Shown in pieces: positions 1-8,517 of a stretch of 64,000 nt of DNA. The notes under the pieces were generated by a model, which saw nothing but the letters and a program-made list of their open reading frames with translations, was not told where the DNA came from and searched no databases. The stretch is from KBS-83 sp051025295 (GTDB taxonomy: Bacteria > Acidobacteriota > Terriglobia > Terriglobales > Acidobacteriaceae). How positions within the stretch are numbered: position 1 is the stretch's first letter; each line of letters begins with the position of its first letter. The translations under genes were made by a program, and so were the position numbers. The stretch lies in NCBI GenBank assembly GCA_051025295.1, contig JBMGJV010000024.1; one strand, 5' to 3'.

Positions 1-993
1 AAAAAAGCCGACCCATGGACCCAGCCAGAGCAAGACCTGGGGATTTCGGACCGTGGCGTAGACCGGCACCAGGACAGCCGCGATGAGCAGGTAGCCGATA
101 TAGGCGCTCTTGCGGCTGAAGCGGTCGGCCACGTAGCCAAAGCTGATGTAACCGAAGAAGTTGCCAACCTGCATCACCATCGTCCAGGTGGAGGTGGCAA
201 GCACGCTGAGCCCTCGGCCACCCTGGGCCACCGGCATGGAGAGAAAGCGCGGCACCCAGGTGAACAGCCCCCACCAGGCGAAGAGCGTGGCCGCGTTCAT
301 CGCGGAACAGATCAGCAGGCTGCGGCCCATCTCCCCACGAAAGAGTGTGCGGAGCGGAATGCGCTCAGCCGTGCTGGCCTGCGCGCGCTGCCACTCCTCG
401 GGCTCGGGCAGCCGGCGTCGCAACCAAAATGTGATCAGCGCCGGTGCGACGCCAACGAAGAAGACTGCACGCCAGCCGAAGTGCGGAAGCACCAGCGCGA
501 CCACTAGCGCCGCGAGCGCGTAGCCGATCGCCCAGCAACTCTGCACCAGGGCAAGCGCCTTCGCGCGATGGTGGTCGGGCCAGCTCTCCGCGACTAAAGC
601 GGCGCCGGCGCCCCACTCACCGCCCATACCCAGCCCGACCAGGATGCGGCACAGCATGAGCACGATAGCGGTCTGCGCAAAGCCGCAGAGCGCGGTTGCA
701 ACCGAGTAGAGCAGCATGCTCCACGTGAGCGCGCGCACACGGCCTGCGCGGTCGGCCCACCAGCCAAAAATGCTGCCGCCGAGCGCCGCTGCAAGCAGAG
801 TCACGGACACCATGGCGCCGCTCAGCCCGGCGGAGAGATGCAGCTCTCGTTGGACCTGTCCCAGCACCAGGGCGTAGAGCATCACGTCCATGCTGTCGAG
901 CATCCAGCCGAGGCCGGCGGCGAAGAGCGCACGCCTCTGTTGCGGCGATCCCTCCATCAACCAGCCCACGCTCGCCCCGGCAATCCCGTCCAC
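1..993 (-). CDS. MFS transporter, C-terminus cut by window edge
   Basis: Probable proton-coupled inner-membrane permease of the sugar-acid/aromatic-acid symporter type. The frame starts at GTG 993 with AGGAG five bases upstream (ATG at 957 is the alternative) and stays open for 331 codons to base 1, so the last part of a usual 400-450 residue permease is outside. Visible features are an acidic first helix LDSMDVMLYAL (about 32-42), the loop 2-3 motif GWWADRAGR (77-85), RILVGLGMGGEWGAG (116-130) and a second ADRFSRKS loop in the C-terminal half. It diverges from hyuA with 68 bases between, so the cargo may be a hydantoin- or oxoproline-like compound; that is inference from position only. Confidence 0.85.
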   Translation of the reverse strand, partial: MDGIAGASVGWLMEGSPQQRRALFAAGLGWMLDSMDVMLYALVLGQVQRELHLSAGLSGAMVSVTLLAAALGGSIFGWWADRAGRVRALTWSMLLYSVATALCGFAQTAIVLMLCRILVGLGMGGEWGAGAALVAESWPDHHRAKALALVQSCWAIGYALAALVVALVLPHFGWRAVFFVGVAPALITFWLRRRLPEPEEWQRAQASTAERIPLRTLFRGEMGRSLLICSAMNAATLFAWWGLFTWVPRFLSMPVAQGGRGLSVLATSTWTMVMQVGNFFGYISFGYVADRFSRKSAYIGYLLIAAVLVPVYATVRNPQVLLWLGPWVGFF

Positions 994-1061
994 GCTCACT
1001 CCTGATGAACTAGAGTTTCAGCATACGGCTCTGCTCCAAAACTCCACTCAAGGTCTCCCGT

Positions 1062-3086
1062 TTGCGCATCGCCATCGATACAGGCGGCACCTTTACAGAT
1101 TGCGTGTATCTCTCCGACGGTGAGCTACACGTTCTGAAGATATTTTCCACGCCGGACGATCCGTCACGAGCGGTGCTCGATGCGGTCGCCCGGTTGTCGA
1201 GCGCAACCGGAGCAATGAGTGTGGAGGTGCGACATGGCACTACGGTCGGCACGAATGCGATGCTCGAGCGTAAGGGTGCCCGGGTCGCGTTTGTGACCAC
1301 CTCCGGCTTCGAGGACACGATCGCAATCGGCCGCCAGACGCGAGCTCATTTGTACGACTGGTTCGCACCCATCCCGGTGCCGCTGGTTCCGCGTGAGCTG
1401 CGCTTCGGCGTGCCGGAGCGAGTTGGGCCGACGGGCGAGATGCTGCGCGAGCCGACCGACCAAGAATTGACGAAACTGCGCGAGCAGGTGACGGCCAGTG
1501 GCGCCGAGGCGATTGCGATCTCGCTGCTCTTCTCGTTCGCCAACCCAGCGACCGAGCAGCGAGTCCGTGCAGCCCTGGAGTCGCTCCGTTTGCCGATTTC
1601 GGTGTCGCACCGCATCCTGCCGGAGTTTCGCGAGTATGAGCGCGGTGCAACGACTGTGGTGAATGCGTACCTCGCACCAAAGATGCAGAGCTACCTGCTG
1701 CGGCTTGGCGGTGAGCAGCCTGCCGCGTCTGCGCGCCAGGTCCGCGTCATGCAGTCGTCGGGCGGCATCGTGTCTGCGCGGCTTGCGGCACAGGAGCCGG
1801 TACGCACGGTGCTCTCCGGTCCTGCAGGAGGCGTGGTTGGCGCGTGGCGCATGGCCCAGCTTGCCGGATTTGACCGCATCCTCGGCTTCGATATGGGAGG
1901 CACATCCACGGATGTGTTCCTCGCCGATGCAGCCAGCGGAGGCCCGCAGCACACGCGCGAGTCGCTGGTGGCCGGCGTGCCGCTGAGCGTCCCGATGCTG
2001 GACATTCACACAGCCGGCGCAGGCGGGGGATCGCTGGCGCGCTTCGACCAGGGCGGCATGCTGCGGGTGGGTCCGGAGTCCGCCGGCGCCGCTCCGGGAC
2101 CGATCTGCTTCGGGCGCGGCACACAAGCAACTGTCACAGATGCAAATCTGCTACTCGGGCGTCTTGATGCGGAGAGCTTTCTTGGCGGCAACGTCACACT
2201 CGATCGCGACCGCACGGCGGCAGTGCTTGAAGCCCAGCGCGGGCCGCTGCCTGATGCGGAGAGCTTTGCGGCCGGCATCCTGCGCGTGATCGAGACGGAG
2301 ATGGAGCGCGCCATCCGGGTGATCTCGGTTGAACGCGGCCACGACCCGCGGCAGTTCACGCTCGTGGCCTTTGGCGGCGGTGGTCCGCTACACGCCTGTG
2401 CGCTGGCGCGCGCTCTGGGCATCGCGCGCGTATTGGTTCCGGCGCTGCCGGGCGCGTTGTCAGCTGTCGGCATCCTGCTCGCAGATGTCGTGCGTGACTT
2501 CTCGCGCACGGTGATGCTGCGCGCGGACGACTTCATCTCACTTGAGCCGGTGGTCAGCGTCGTGGCCAATGAACTGGAGCAGCAGGCGCGGGAGGAAGCA
2601 GTCTCCGAGGCGCTTGCTCCGGAGACGGATCTGCAGATAGAGCGGTCGCTCGATCTGCGATACCGCGGCCAGGGGTACGAACTGAACGTGCCGCTCCTCG
2701 ATGGATTGGCAGAGAGCGCGGCGGAGTTTCATCGCCTGCACGAGCAGCGCTATGGCTTCAGCGACTACGCACGCCCCATCGAAATCGTGAACGCGCGACT
2801 GCGCATGCGCGGCGCGGGTGAGTCTTACCAACCGCAGCCGCGGCCGTTGTGCCCAGGCGATGGAAGCGCCGCGCCGGAGGGCGAGCGGCCGGTCTGGTTC
2901 GAGGGTGGCTGGCGCAGCACACATCTGTACCGCCGTGCGGCGCTGGCGCCGGGAGACCGGCTGCGCGGGCCCGCGATGGTGACCGAGTACACGTCGGCCA
3001 CGCTGATCCCGCCCGGAGCCTCGGCCCAAATTGATGTGTACGGAAATATTGTTGTCACCGTTATGGATACTGAGAGGCAGGCATGA
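1062..3086 (+). CDS. hyuA: Hydantoinase/oxoprolinase subunit A
   Basis: ATP-dependent hydrolase subunit of the N-methylhydantoinase/5-oxoprolinase/acetone carboxylase-beta group, cytosolic, acting with the B subunit encoded next. The 674-residue length fits the family. The N-terminus carries the actin-like phosphate-binding motif DTGGTFTDC (6-14) and a second copy, DMGGTSTDVF, follows near residue 280; a glycine-rich FGGGGPLHACALA segment lies near 440. Translation begins at TTG 1062, where the family's conserved N-terminus begins; the ribosome site is weak (AAGGTC about ten bases upstream). The stop overlaps the start of hyuB by four bases, so the two are translationally coupled. The true substrate (hydantoin, 5-oxoproline or other lactam) cannot be told from sequence. 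Confidence 0.93.
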   Translation: MRIAIDTGGTFTDCVYLSDGELHVLKIFSTPDDPSRAVLDAVARLSSATGAMSVEVRHGTTVGTNAMLERKGARVAFVTTSGFEDTIAIGRQTRAHLYDWFAPIPVPLVPRELRFGVPERVGPTGEMLREPTDQELTKLREQVTASGAEAIAISLLFSFANPATEQRVRAALESLRLPISVSHRILPEFREYERGATTVVNAYLAPKMQSYLLRLGGEQPAASARQVRVMQSSGGIVSARLAAQEPVRTVLSGPAGGVVGAWRMAQLAGFDRILGFDMGGTSTDVFLADAASGGPQHTRESLVAGVPLSVPMLDIHTAGAGGGSLARFDQGGMLRVGPESAGAAPGPICFGRGTQATVTDANLLLGRLDAESFLGGNVTLDRDRTAAVLEAQRGPLPDAESFAAGILRVIETEMERAIRVISVERGHDPRQFTLVAFGGGGPLHACALARALGIARVLVPALPGALSAVGILLADVVRDFSRTVMLRADDFISLEPVVSVVANELEQQAREEAVSEALAPETDLQIERSLDLRYRGQGYELNVPLLDGLAESAAEFHRLHEQRYGFSDYARPIEIVNARLRMRGAGESYQPQPRPLCPGDGSAAPEGERPVWFEGGWRSTHLYRRAALAPGDRLRGPAMVTEYTSATLIPPGASAQIDVYGNIVVTVMDTERQA

Positions 3087-4687
3087 GTCAGCCGATTCTG
3101 GAAGTGGCCATCGATCCGGTCGACCTCGCCGTCTTCCGCAGTGCCGTGCATTCGATTGCGGAGGAGATGGGCGCCACTCTGCGCCGCACCTCTGTCTCGC
3201 CGAACATCAAGGAACGCCGTGATTATTCCTGCGCTGTCTTCGATCGGCATGCACAGGTGATTGCGATGGGCGATCACATGCCGGTGCATCTCGGCTCCAT
3301 GCCCATGTCGGTTGAGGCCGCGATCCACGCGATTCACTTCGCACCCGGCGATCTCGCGATCCTCAACGATCCGTATGCCGGCGGCACCCACCTGCCCGAT
3401 ATCACGATGGTGCTGCCGGTGTTCGCCGCGAGCACTGATGAAACGCCATCCTTCTATATTGCGAACCGCGCACATCACGCGGATGTAGGCGGCACATTTC
3501 CGGGGTCGATGGGGCCCGGACGCGAGATCTACCAGGAAGGCGTGCGCATCCCGCCGCTGCGGCTGCTGCGCCGGGGTGAGAGGAATGAGGAGCTGCTCGC
3601 GCTGTTGCTGGCGAATGTGCGTACGCCAGCCGAGCGCCTCGGCGATCTCGAAGCGCAGATCGGAGCCTGCCGCGTGGGCGAGCAGCGCCTTCAGGAACTG
3701 CTTGCAAAGCATGGTCTGCAGCGGCTGGAGGGTCTGGGTGAAGCGCTGCTCGATTACTCGGAGCGGCTGGTTCGGGCCGAACTCCGCACGTTGCCACGCG
3801 GCCGGTTCGCTGCAGAAGATTTCCTCGACGACGACGGTGTGACCTCGGCTCCTGTCCGTGTCGCAGTGCAGCTTGATATCGATCCATCGGCGGGCAGTCT
3901 CGAAATCGACTTCGCGGGCTCAGCACCGCAGGTCGCAGGCAGTGTGAACGCGGTGCGTGCGATTACAGTTTCGGCATGCTTCTACGTCGTTCGTTGCCTG
4001 CTGCGGGAGAATGCGCCCGCAACGGCAGGCATTTTGCGCCCGCTACGCATCAAGGTGCCGGAGGGCAGCGTGCTCGATGCGCGCCTGCCGGCAGCGGTGG
4101 CCGGTGGCAATGTGGAGACATCGCAGCGAATTGTCGACGTGCTGATGCGGGCCCTGGCCCAGGCCGCTCCCGAGCGGGTTCCAGCAGCCAGCGCGGGCAC
4201 TATGAGCAATCTTAGCGTCGGCGGTTACGATTCGCGGACCGGAACGCCCTTTACCTACTACGAGACTGCAGCCGGCGGAATGGGCGCGCGGCCTGGCATG
4301 GACGGCATCTCCGGTGTGCAGACGCACATGACGAATTCGCTCAACACGCCCGTGGAGGCGCTGGAGTACGCGTACCCATTTCGCGTGCGTCGTTATTCGT
4401 ATCGCGACGCTTCGGGCGGCACCGGGACATTCCGCGGCGGCGATGGACTCGTGCGCGAGCTCGAATTTCTCACCGAGGCACAGGTCACGCTATTAGCGGA
4501 TCGCCGCGTCTTCCGGCCCTGGGGACTGGCCGGCGGTGCAGAAGGTTTGCCTGGAAGCGCCGTCCTTCTGCTCCCGGATGAAGCACAAACTGAGGTATCG
4601 TTGCGCGGCAAGTGCAGCCAGCAGGTTGCAGCAGGAACAGTGCTGCGCCTTGAGACGCCGGGCGGCGGGGGCTCGGGACATAGCTAG
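3083..4687 (+). CDS. hyuB: Hydantoinase/oxoprolinase subunit B
   Basis: Partner subunit of HyuA (hydantoinase B / oxoprolinase C-terminal family), 534 residues, full length for the family. Recognisable blocks are EEMGATLRRTSVSPNIKERRD near the N-terminus, GDHMPVHLGSMP (about 54-65), LNDPYAGGTHLPDIT (about 94-108), and the glycine-rich C-terminal region with SGGTGTFRGGDGLVRE (about 447-462) and LETPGGGGSG at the very end. ATG overlaps the hyuA stop (ATGA). Both proteins are expected to form one cytosolic complex opening a cyclic amide at ATP cost. No dedicated regulator is seen next to them; the divergent permease gene shares the upstream region. Confidence 0.93.
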   Translation: MSQPILEVAIDPVDLAVFRSAVHSIAEEMGATLRRTSVSPNIKERRDYSCAVFDRHAQVIAMGDHMPVHLGSMPMSVEAAIHAIHFAPGDLAILNDPYAGGTHLPDITMVLPVFAASTDETPSFYIANRAHHADVGGTFPGSMGPGREIYQEGVRIPPLRLLRRGERNEELLALLLANVRTPAERLGDLEAQIGACRVGEQRLQELLAKHGLQRLEGLGEALLDYSERLVRAELRTLPRGRFAAEDFLDDDGVTSAPVRVAVQLDIDPSAGSLEIDFAGSAPQVAGSVNAVRAITVSACFYVVRCLLRENAPATAGILRPLRIKVPEGSVLDARLPAAVAGGNVETSQRIVDVLMRALAQAAPERVPAASAGTMSNLSVGGYDSRTGTPFTYYETAAGGMGARPGMDGISGVQTHMTNSLNTPVEALEYAYPFRVRRYSYRDASGGTGTFRGGDGLVRELEFLTEAQVTLLADRRVFRPWGLAGGAEGLPGSAVLLLPDEAQTEVSLRGKCSQQVAAGTVLRLETPGGGGSGHS

Positions 4688-4772
4688 GGCGATCGCCAGG
4701 AGTTAACGAAATTAGGCAACCCGCGTCCGCTGTTCGCAAGACTTGTAAACCCGCCGTGCACAACACTGGTCG

Positions 4773-5219
4773 GTGCGCACCTGCATCTCACTGGGGGTGA
4801 CAAGGCCATGTTTTCTCATGATCGACCGAGAGTTTCCGGCCAGCATCTCCACGCGAAAGCTGGTCGTCGAGACCGCCAAGTACAACGTGCTGACGGCCTA
4901 CTCGCCCGACGAGGCGATTGACACCCTGCGCCGCTTCCCGGCGGTAGACGGGGTCGTAATGGATGCAGACACAGAAGACCTTCCCTGCGACCAAGTCATA
5001 GCCCAGTTGCGAGCAGTGCGGCCTGACGTCGTGATCGTGACCGTCGCGCCCGGCGGCAACGAACCCTGCCGCGAGCAGAGCGAACATGTGGACAGCCACA
5101 ATCCGCAGGGGCTGGTCGAGGTGCTGGCCCGGCTCTGCCCGGCGGAAGCATCGGAGCAGCGTCGCCATGACGCGCGCCTGCTGCGCATGCCGACGCCTAA
5201 GCTTCCGCTGGAGGAGTAG
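4773..5219 (+). CDS. Receiver-like (CheY-fold) single-domain protein
   Basis: Short protein that resembles a response-regulator receiver domain. CFLMIDREFP near residue 13 fits the first strand and acidic pocket, VVMDADTED near 61-69 the phospho-acceptor strand, and DVVIVTVAP near 90 the fourth strand with its Thr position. The usual lysine of the fifth strand is not evident, so phosphorylation may be lost. No output domain follows; the C-terminus is a short charged tail. Start is uncertain: GTG 4773 is used here, GTG 4797 would also keep the first strand, and ATG 4818 would remove part of it; none has a convincing ribosome site. No histidine kinase lies beside it. Confidence 0.6.
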   Translation: MRTCISLGVTRPCFLMIDREFPASISTRKLVVETAKYNVLTAYSPDEAIDTLRRFPAVDGVVMDADTEDLPCDQVIAQLRAVRPDVVIVTVAPGGNEPCREQSEHVDSHNPQGLVEVLARLCPAEASEQRRHDARLLRMPTPKLPLEE

Positions 5220-5223
5220 GCGA

Positions 5224-5400
5224 TCAGCGCATGCTGAGCGAATGTGTGTGCAGGTAGAGAAGAACCAGGCACATCAGCAGGATCACTCCGAGCAGGCCAG
5301 CCGCCACGAACACCCCCACTTTGCGCGGAGACTTCTCCGCACCGAGAGCCTGACCGGCCTCCTGCTTCGTCTTTCCGTAATGATCCTGTTCCAGTGCCAT
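5224..5400 (-). CDS. Small single-span membrane protein (58 aa)
   Basis: A 58-residue frame begins at ATG 5400, preceded by GGAGG six bases upstream. The N-terminal half is charged and polar (MALEQDHYGKTKQEAGQALG), then a lysine/arginine patch (KSPRKVG) precedes one hydrophobic helix, VFVAAGLLGVILLMCLVLLY (about 30-49), and a short tail. By the positive-inside rule the N-terminus should be cytoplasmic. The gene ends five bases from the convergent receiver-like gene and lies upstream of nothing obvious. Function unknown; the strong ribosome site and clear helix make it more likely real than random. Confidence 0.6.
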   Translation of the reverse strand: MALEQDHYGKTKQEAGQALGAEKSPRKVGVFVAAGLLGVILLMCLVLLYLHTHSLSMR

Positions 5401-5507
5401 TGGGCCTCCACGAATGTCTTCTGCAAGTAGGAGGGGAGCCGGCGGTCAGTCGTTGTCTTTCTCCGTGGCTTACTTGCTACGCGGCACACATGGAGAGAGC
5501 ACGTGGA

Positions 5508-6203
5508 TCAGACATTCAGGCCCGAGCGACGCACCCATTGCCCGTTCTGCTTCTCGAGATACACCCACTGGCTGTTCGCGCACAGGTTGGCGCAGAAGCT
5601 GCCCATGTAGACCAGCGCTGCTGTCTGCGCGGTGTTGAAGTAGACCTCACTGAAAAACGTGATCCCTGCATAGCCAGCCCACTTGTCATGAAGCTGCGAG
5701 CCTGGGTCCGCCCCGGCCAGCACCTGCCGCAGTTCGTTCTCATCGGCCTTGTTGACCAGCTGGTAGTCGCGATCGATCTGCAGCTTGCGCGTCAACTGGA
5801 CGCGGTCCAGACGCCGCGCGCGGAAATCGGCAACAGCCTCGTGGAAGGCTCGCTCGTTGCCGGGCGGTGGGCTCAACTCGGAGTCGGGCGCGATCCGCGG
5901 GTTCATGTCGTTCAGGTTCACGGTTGTACCCGCAATCGCGAGATGTTGCACCTGAGCAGTGGGCATGCTGTCGAAGGGCGGCCCGGGCAGCAGCATGGAG
6001 TAGATCGCGTAGGTCTTGTTCGAGCGTTCCACGTCCGCGGCATGCGCTTTCGCTGCAGCCGACGGCTGCGCGTCCGGTGCTTGGGCAAGAGCACCAGCGC
6101 AATACGCGAACGCAAGGCCCGCCAGCAGTGCAACGGTGAGCATGCCCACGGACTTGGTTCTTGCAGGGAAGGCTCGCGGAGTGGTGCTGGGTGAATCCCT
6201 CAT
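5508..6203 (-). CDS. Secreted protein of unknown function
   Basis: The frame is open further upstream, but ATG 6203 with GAGG five bases before it gives a 231-residue protein with an ordinary signal peptide: MRDSPSTTPRAFPARTK, then the hydrophobic stretch VGMLTVALLAGLAFAYCAGALA and a likely cut after AQA. The mature part contains no domain I recognise; it is mixed alpha/beta in appearance and ends with a cysteine pair region (SFCANLCANSQW) followed by VYLEKQNGQWVRRSGLNV, resembling a beta-strand-rich tail. It stands alone, divergent from the CRTAC1-like gene with about 190 bases between. Likely exported to the periplasm; role unknown. Confidence 0.65.
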   Translation of the reverse strand: MRDSPSTTPRAFPARTKSVGMLTVALLAGLAFAYCAGALAQAPDAQPSAAAKAHAADVERSNKTYAIYSMLLPGPPFDSMPTAQVQHLAIAGTTVNLNDMNPRIAPDSELSPPPGNERAFHEAVADFRARRLDRVQLTRKLQIDRDYQLVNKADENELRQVLAGADPGSQLHDKWAGYAGITFFSEVYFNTAQTAALVYMGSFCANLCANSQWVYLEKQNGQWVRRSGLNV

Positions 6204-6391
6204 GTGGCCTCGCTGTGGTGCCGCTGATGGCGTGATCGATGCTCTGCCGGGTCCATGCTCACCAACACAGACGCGCATAGCAGCCCGCCCGTTGCCGATT
6301 CGCACCGAATTAAGGCTACGCCGTTGCGCTCGGTCCAACCCTGGATGGATGCGGTAACGCCGGGGCATCGCGTATTCTCGGACGCAAGGAT

Positions 6392-8296
6392 TTGAGACAC
6401 GTCGTGCCAATCTGCCCTTTGCCTCGCCCCTTCTCCCTCTTACCGCAATCGTTCGCTGGCCGGCTGCCGGCGCTTTTGCTCGGCGTGTTCACCGCACTAA
6501 CCCTCGTGGCCCAGGCGCCCCCGCCCAATGGGCAGCAGGGTGCCGGAAATGGCGGCGTCAACACCGGCGGCACCTTCGCCCCCGTGCTCGACGCGCAGAA
6601 GCGTCCGATCACGGCGGGCGGCTTTGTCGATAGCGGCCAGCCCATCTTCAGCGATATCACCGCGAAATCCGGCCTGGCGACGTGGTCGCACAGAGACGGC
6701 ACACCGGAGAAGCAGTACATCCTCGAAACGCCGGGCTCCGGTGTCGGCCTGGTCGACTACGACAACGACGGCTGGCTCGATATCTATCTTGTGAACGCCT
6801 CGACTTACGAGTCGCTCGCGGGCAAAGGGCCTGCGCCAAAGGCAGCGCTGTTTCACAACAACCACGACGGCACCTTCACCGATGTGACCGCGAAGGCCGG
6901 CGTGGCCAACGAACGCTGGGGCTTCGGGGTCGCCATCGCCGACTACGACAATGATGGCTGGCCGGATATCTACGTTGCGAACTTCGGAGGCAATCGGCTT
7001 TTTCACAACAACCACGACGGCACCTTCACCGATATGGCGGAGAAGGCCGGTGTCACGGTGGGTGGCTGGAGCACCGGGCCGACCTGGGGAGACTACGACG
7101 GCGACGGCCGGGTCGACCTGTTCGTGCCGGGTTACGTGAAGTTCGAGAAGAATCAGCCGCCCACGCCGGGCTCGGCCACGACGCTGGCGCGGAGCTTCTG
7201 CCAGTTCCGCGGTGCTCCCGTCATGTGTGGTCCGCGTGGATTGGACGGCGAGCGCGATCACCTCTTCCACAATAACGGGGATGGCACATTCACAGACGTG
7301 AGTGAGAAGGCCGGTGTCGCCGACAAGGCGGGCTATTACGGGCTTTCCAGTGTGTTCGTCGACCTGAACAATGACGGCAAGCTCGACCTGGTGGTGGCGG
7401 ACGACTCGACGCCGAACTATGTCTACATCAACAAGGGCAATGGCACCTTCGAAGACGCGAGCTACGCCTCGGGGTATGCGCTGAACGAGAACGGGCGCGA
7501 GACGGCATCGATGGGTATCGCGCTCGGCGACTACCAGAACAACGGCCGCATCGACCTGTTCAATACCACGTTCTCTGACGACTACGACGTGCTTTATCGT
7601 AACGATGGCGATGCCAATTTCACGGACGTCAGCTATGAAGCCGGAGTGGCGGAGATTACCGTCCCGTTTCTTGGCTGGGGCGATGCCTTTATCGATTACG
7701 ACAACGACGGCTGGAAGGACCTGTTCATCGCGAACGGCCACGTCTATCCTTCCGTCGATAAGAACCAGTGGGGCACGACCTTCGCAGAGCGCGCGCTGCT
7801 GTTTCGCAACCTGCAGGGAAAGCGGTTTGAACTCCAGCCTGCTGTAGCGGGCACCGGGCTTGCGGTGGTGAAGCCCGGGCGCGGAGCGGCCTTTGGCGAT
7901 CTGTTCAATGACGGCAAGATGGACGTCGTGATCAACAACATGGACACCACGCCCACGCTGCTGCGCAACGTCAGTGCAGATCACCATCATTGGGTGGAGC
8001 TAAACCTGGTGGGCACGGGTACGACCACGCCGCGCGATGCAACGGGCGCTACGGTCTTCGTCACGGTGGGTGGCGTGCGGCAGCGCGGCGATGTGGTGCG
8101 GGGTGGCAGCTACGCCTCCTCCAGCGATCCGCGTATCCACTTCGGGCTGGGAGATGCGACACGCGTGCAGGAGGTAGAGGTCCACTGGCCCGGTGGCGCT
8201 CTCGAAAATGTGACGTTGCCCGGCGTGGATGCTATCTACACCATCACTCAGGGCAAAGGCGTGACTGCTCACACTGCCGGTGGCAAGACGAAGTAG
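6392..8296 (+). CDS. CRTAC1-family secreted FG-GAP/ASPIC-UnbV protein
   Basis: Exported beta-propeller protein, 634 residues. After a hydrophobic N-terminus (ALLLGVFTALTLVAQA, about 29-44) come repeated FG-GAP/VCBS calcium-binding units with the signature DYDNDGWLDIYLVN, DYDNDGWPDIYVAN, DYDGDGRVDLFVPG, DLNNDGKLDLVVAD and DYDNDGWKDLFIAN, interspersed with NHDGTFTDVT-type turns. The last 90 residues are an ASPIC/UnbV domain (DATGATVFVTVGG, RGGSYASSSDPRIHFGLG, VEVHWPGG). Such proteins are common in Acidobacteriota and are thought to act in surface or periplasmic binding; no enzyme activity can be assigned. Start is TTG 6392 (AAGGA directly before) or GTG 6404. No partner such as a SusCD pair is adjacent. 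Confidence 0.9.
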   Translation: MRHVVPICPLPRPFSLLPQSFAGRLPALLLGVFTALTLVAQAPPPNGQQGAGNGGVNTGGTFAPVLDAQKRPITAGGFVDSGQPIFSDITAKSGLATWSHRDGTPEKQYILETPGSGVGLVDYDNDGWLDIYLVNASTYESLAGKGPAPKAALFHNNHDGTFTDVTAKAGVANERWGFGVAIADYDNDGWPDIYVANFGGNRLFHNNHDGTFTDMAEKAGVTVGGWSTGPTWGDYDGDGRVDLFVPGYVKFEKNQPPTPGSATTLARSFCQFRGAPVMCGPRGLDGERDHLFHNNGDGTFTDVSEKAGVADKAGYYGLSSVFVDLNNDGKLDLVVADDSTPNYVYINKGNGTFEDASYASGYALNENGRETASMGIALGDYQNNGRIDLFNTTFSDDYDVLYRNDGDANFTDVSYEAGVAEITVPFLGWGDAFIDYDNDGWKDLFIANGHVYPSVDKNQWGTTFAERALLFRNLQGKRFELQPAVAGTGLAVVKPGRGAAFGDLFNDGKMDVVINNMDTTPTLLRNVSADHHHWVELNLVGTGTTTPRDATGATVFVTVGGVRQRGDVVRGGSYASSSDPRIHFGLGDATRVQEVEVHWPGGALENVTLPGVDAIYTITQGKGVTAHTAGGKTK

Positions 8297-8298
8297 CT

Positions 8299-8454
8299 TC
8301 AGCTCGCTCCGGGCGAAAGCGGCGCACTGACCTCCGCCGTGTGGTGCTGCAGATTGCGCTGGTGGACGTGCACGACGCTTGCGAAAAGGGCCGCAAACAC
8401 TGTCAGAAACAAGAGAGCGAACAGGAGAATGTGGCCGCGGGAGAGATCACGCAT
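8299..8454 (-). CDS. Possible small membrane protein (51 aa)
   Basis: Downstream of the LacI gene and in the same direction, ATG 8454 opens a 51-codon frame encoding MRDLSRGH, one hydrophobic helix (ILLFALLFLTVFAALFASVV, about 9-28) and a hydrophilic histidine-rich tail (HVHQRNLQHH). The in-frame stop of the LacI gene lies 64 bases upstream and no other start codon is present between. No good ribosome site is seen, so support is the helix and the tandem placement only. The frame ends three bases from the convergent CRTAC1-like gene. Function unknown; it could be a chance open frame. Confidence 0.4.
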   Translation of the reverse strand: MRDLSRGHILLFALLFLTVFAALFASVVHVHQRNLQHHTAEVSAPLSPGAS

Positions 8455-8517
8455 AAGTGCCGGCCATGCTCGCTCGCGTGCAGCATCGTCGTCAAGTGCC
8501 GGAAGGGAGCGCTGCGT

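Noticed and set aside
1164..2126. Long minus-strand frame inside hyuA
   Set aside because: Arg/His/Pro-rich composition and no recognisable domain; typical antisense shadow of a GC-rich gene.
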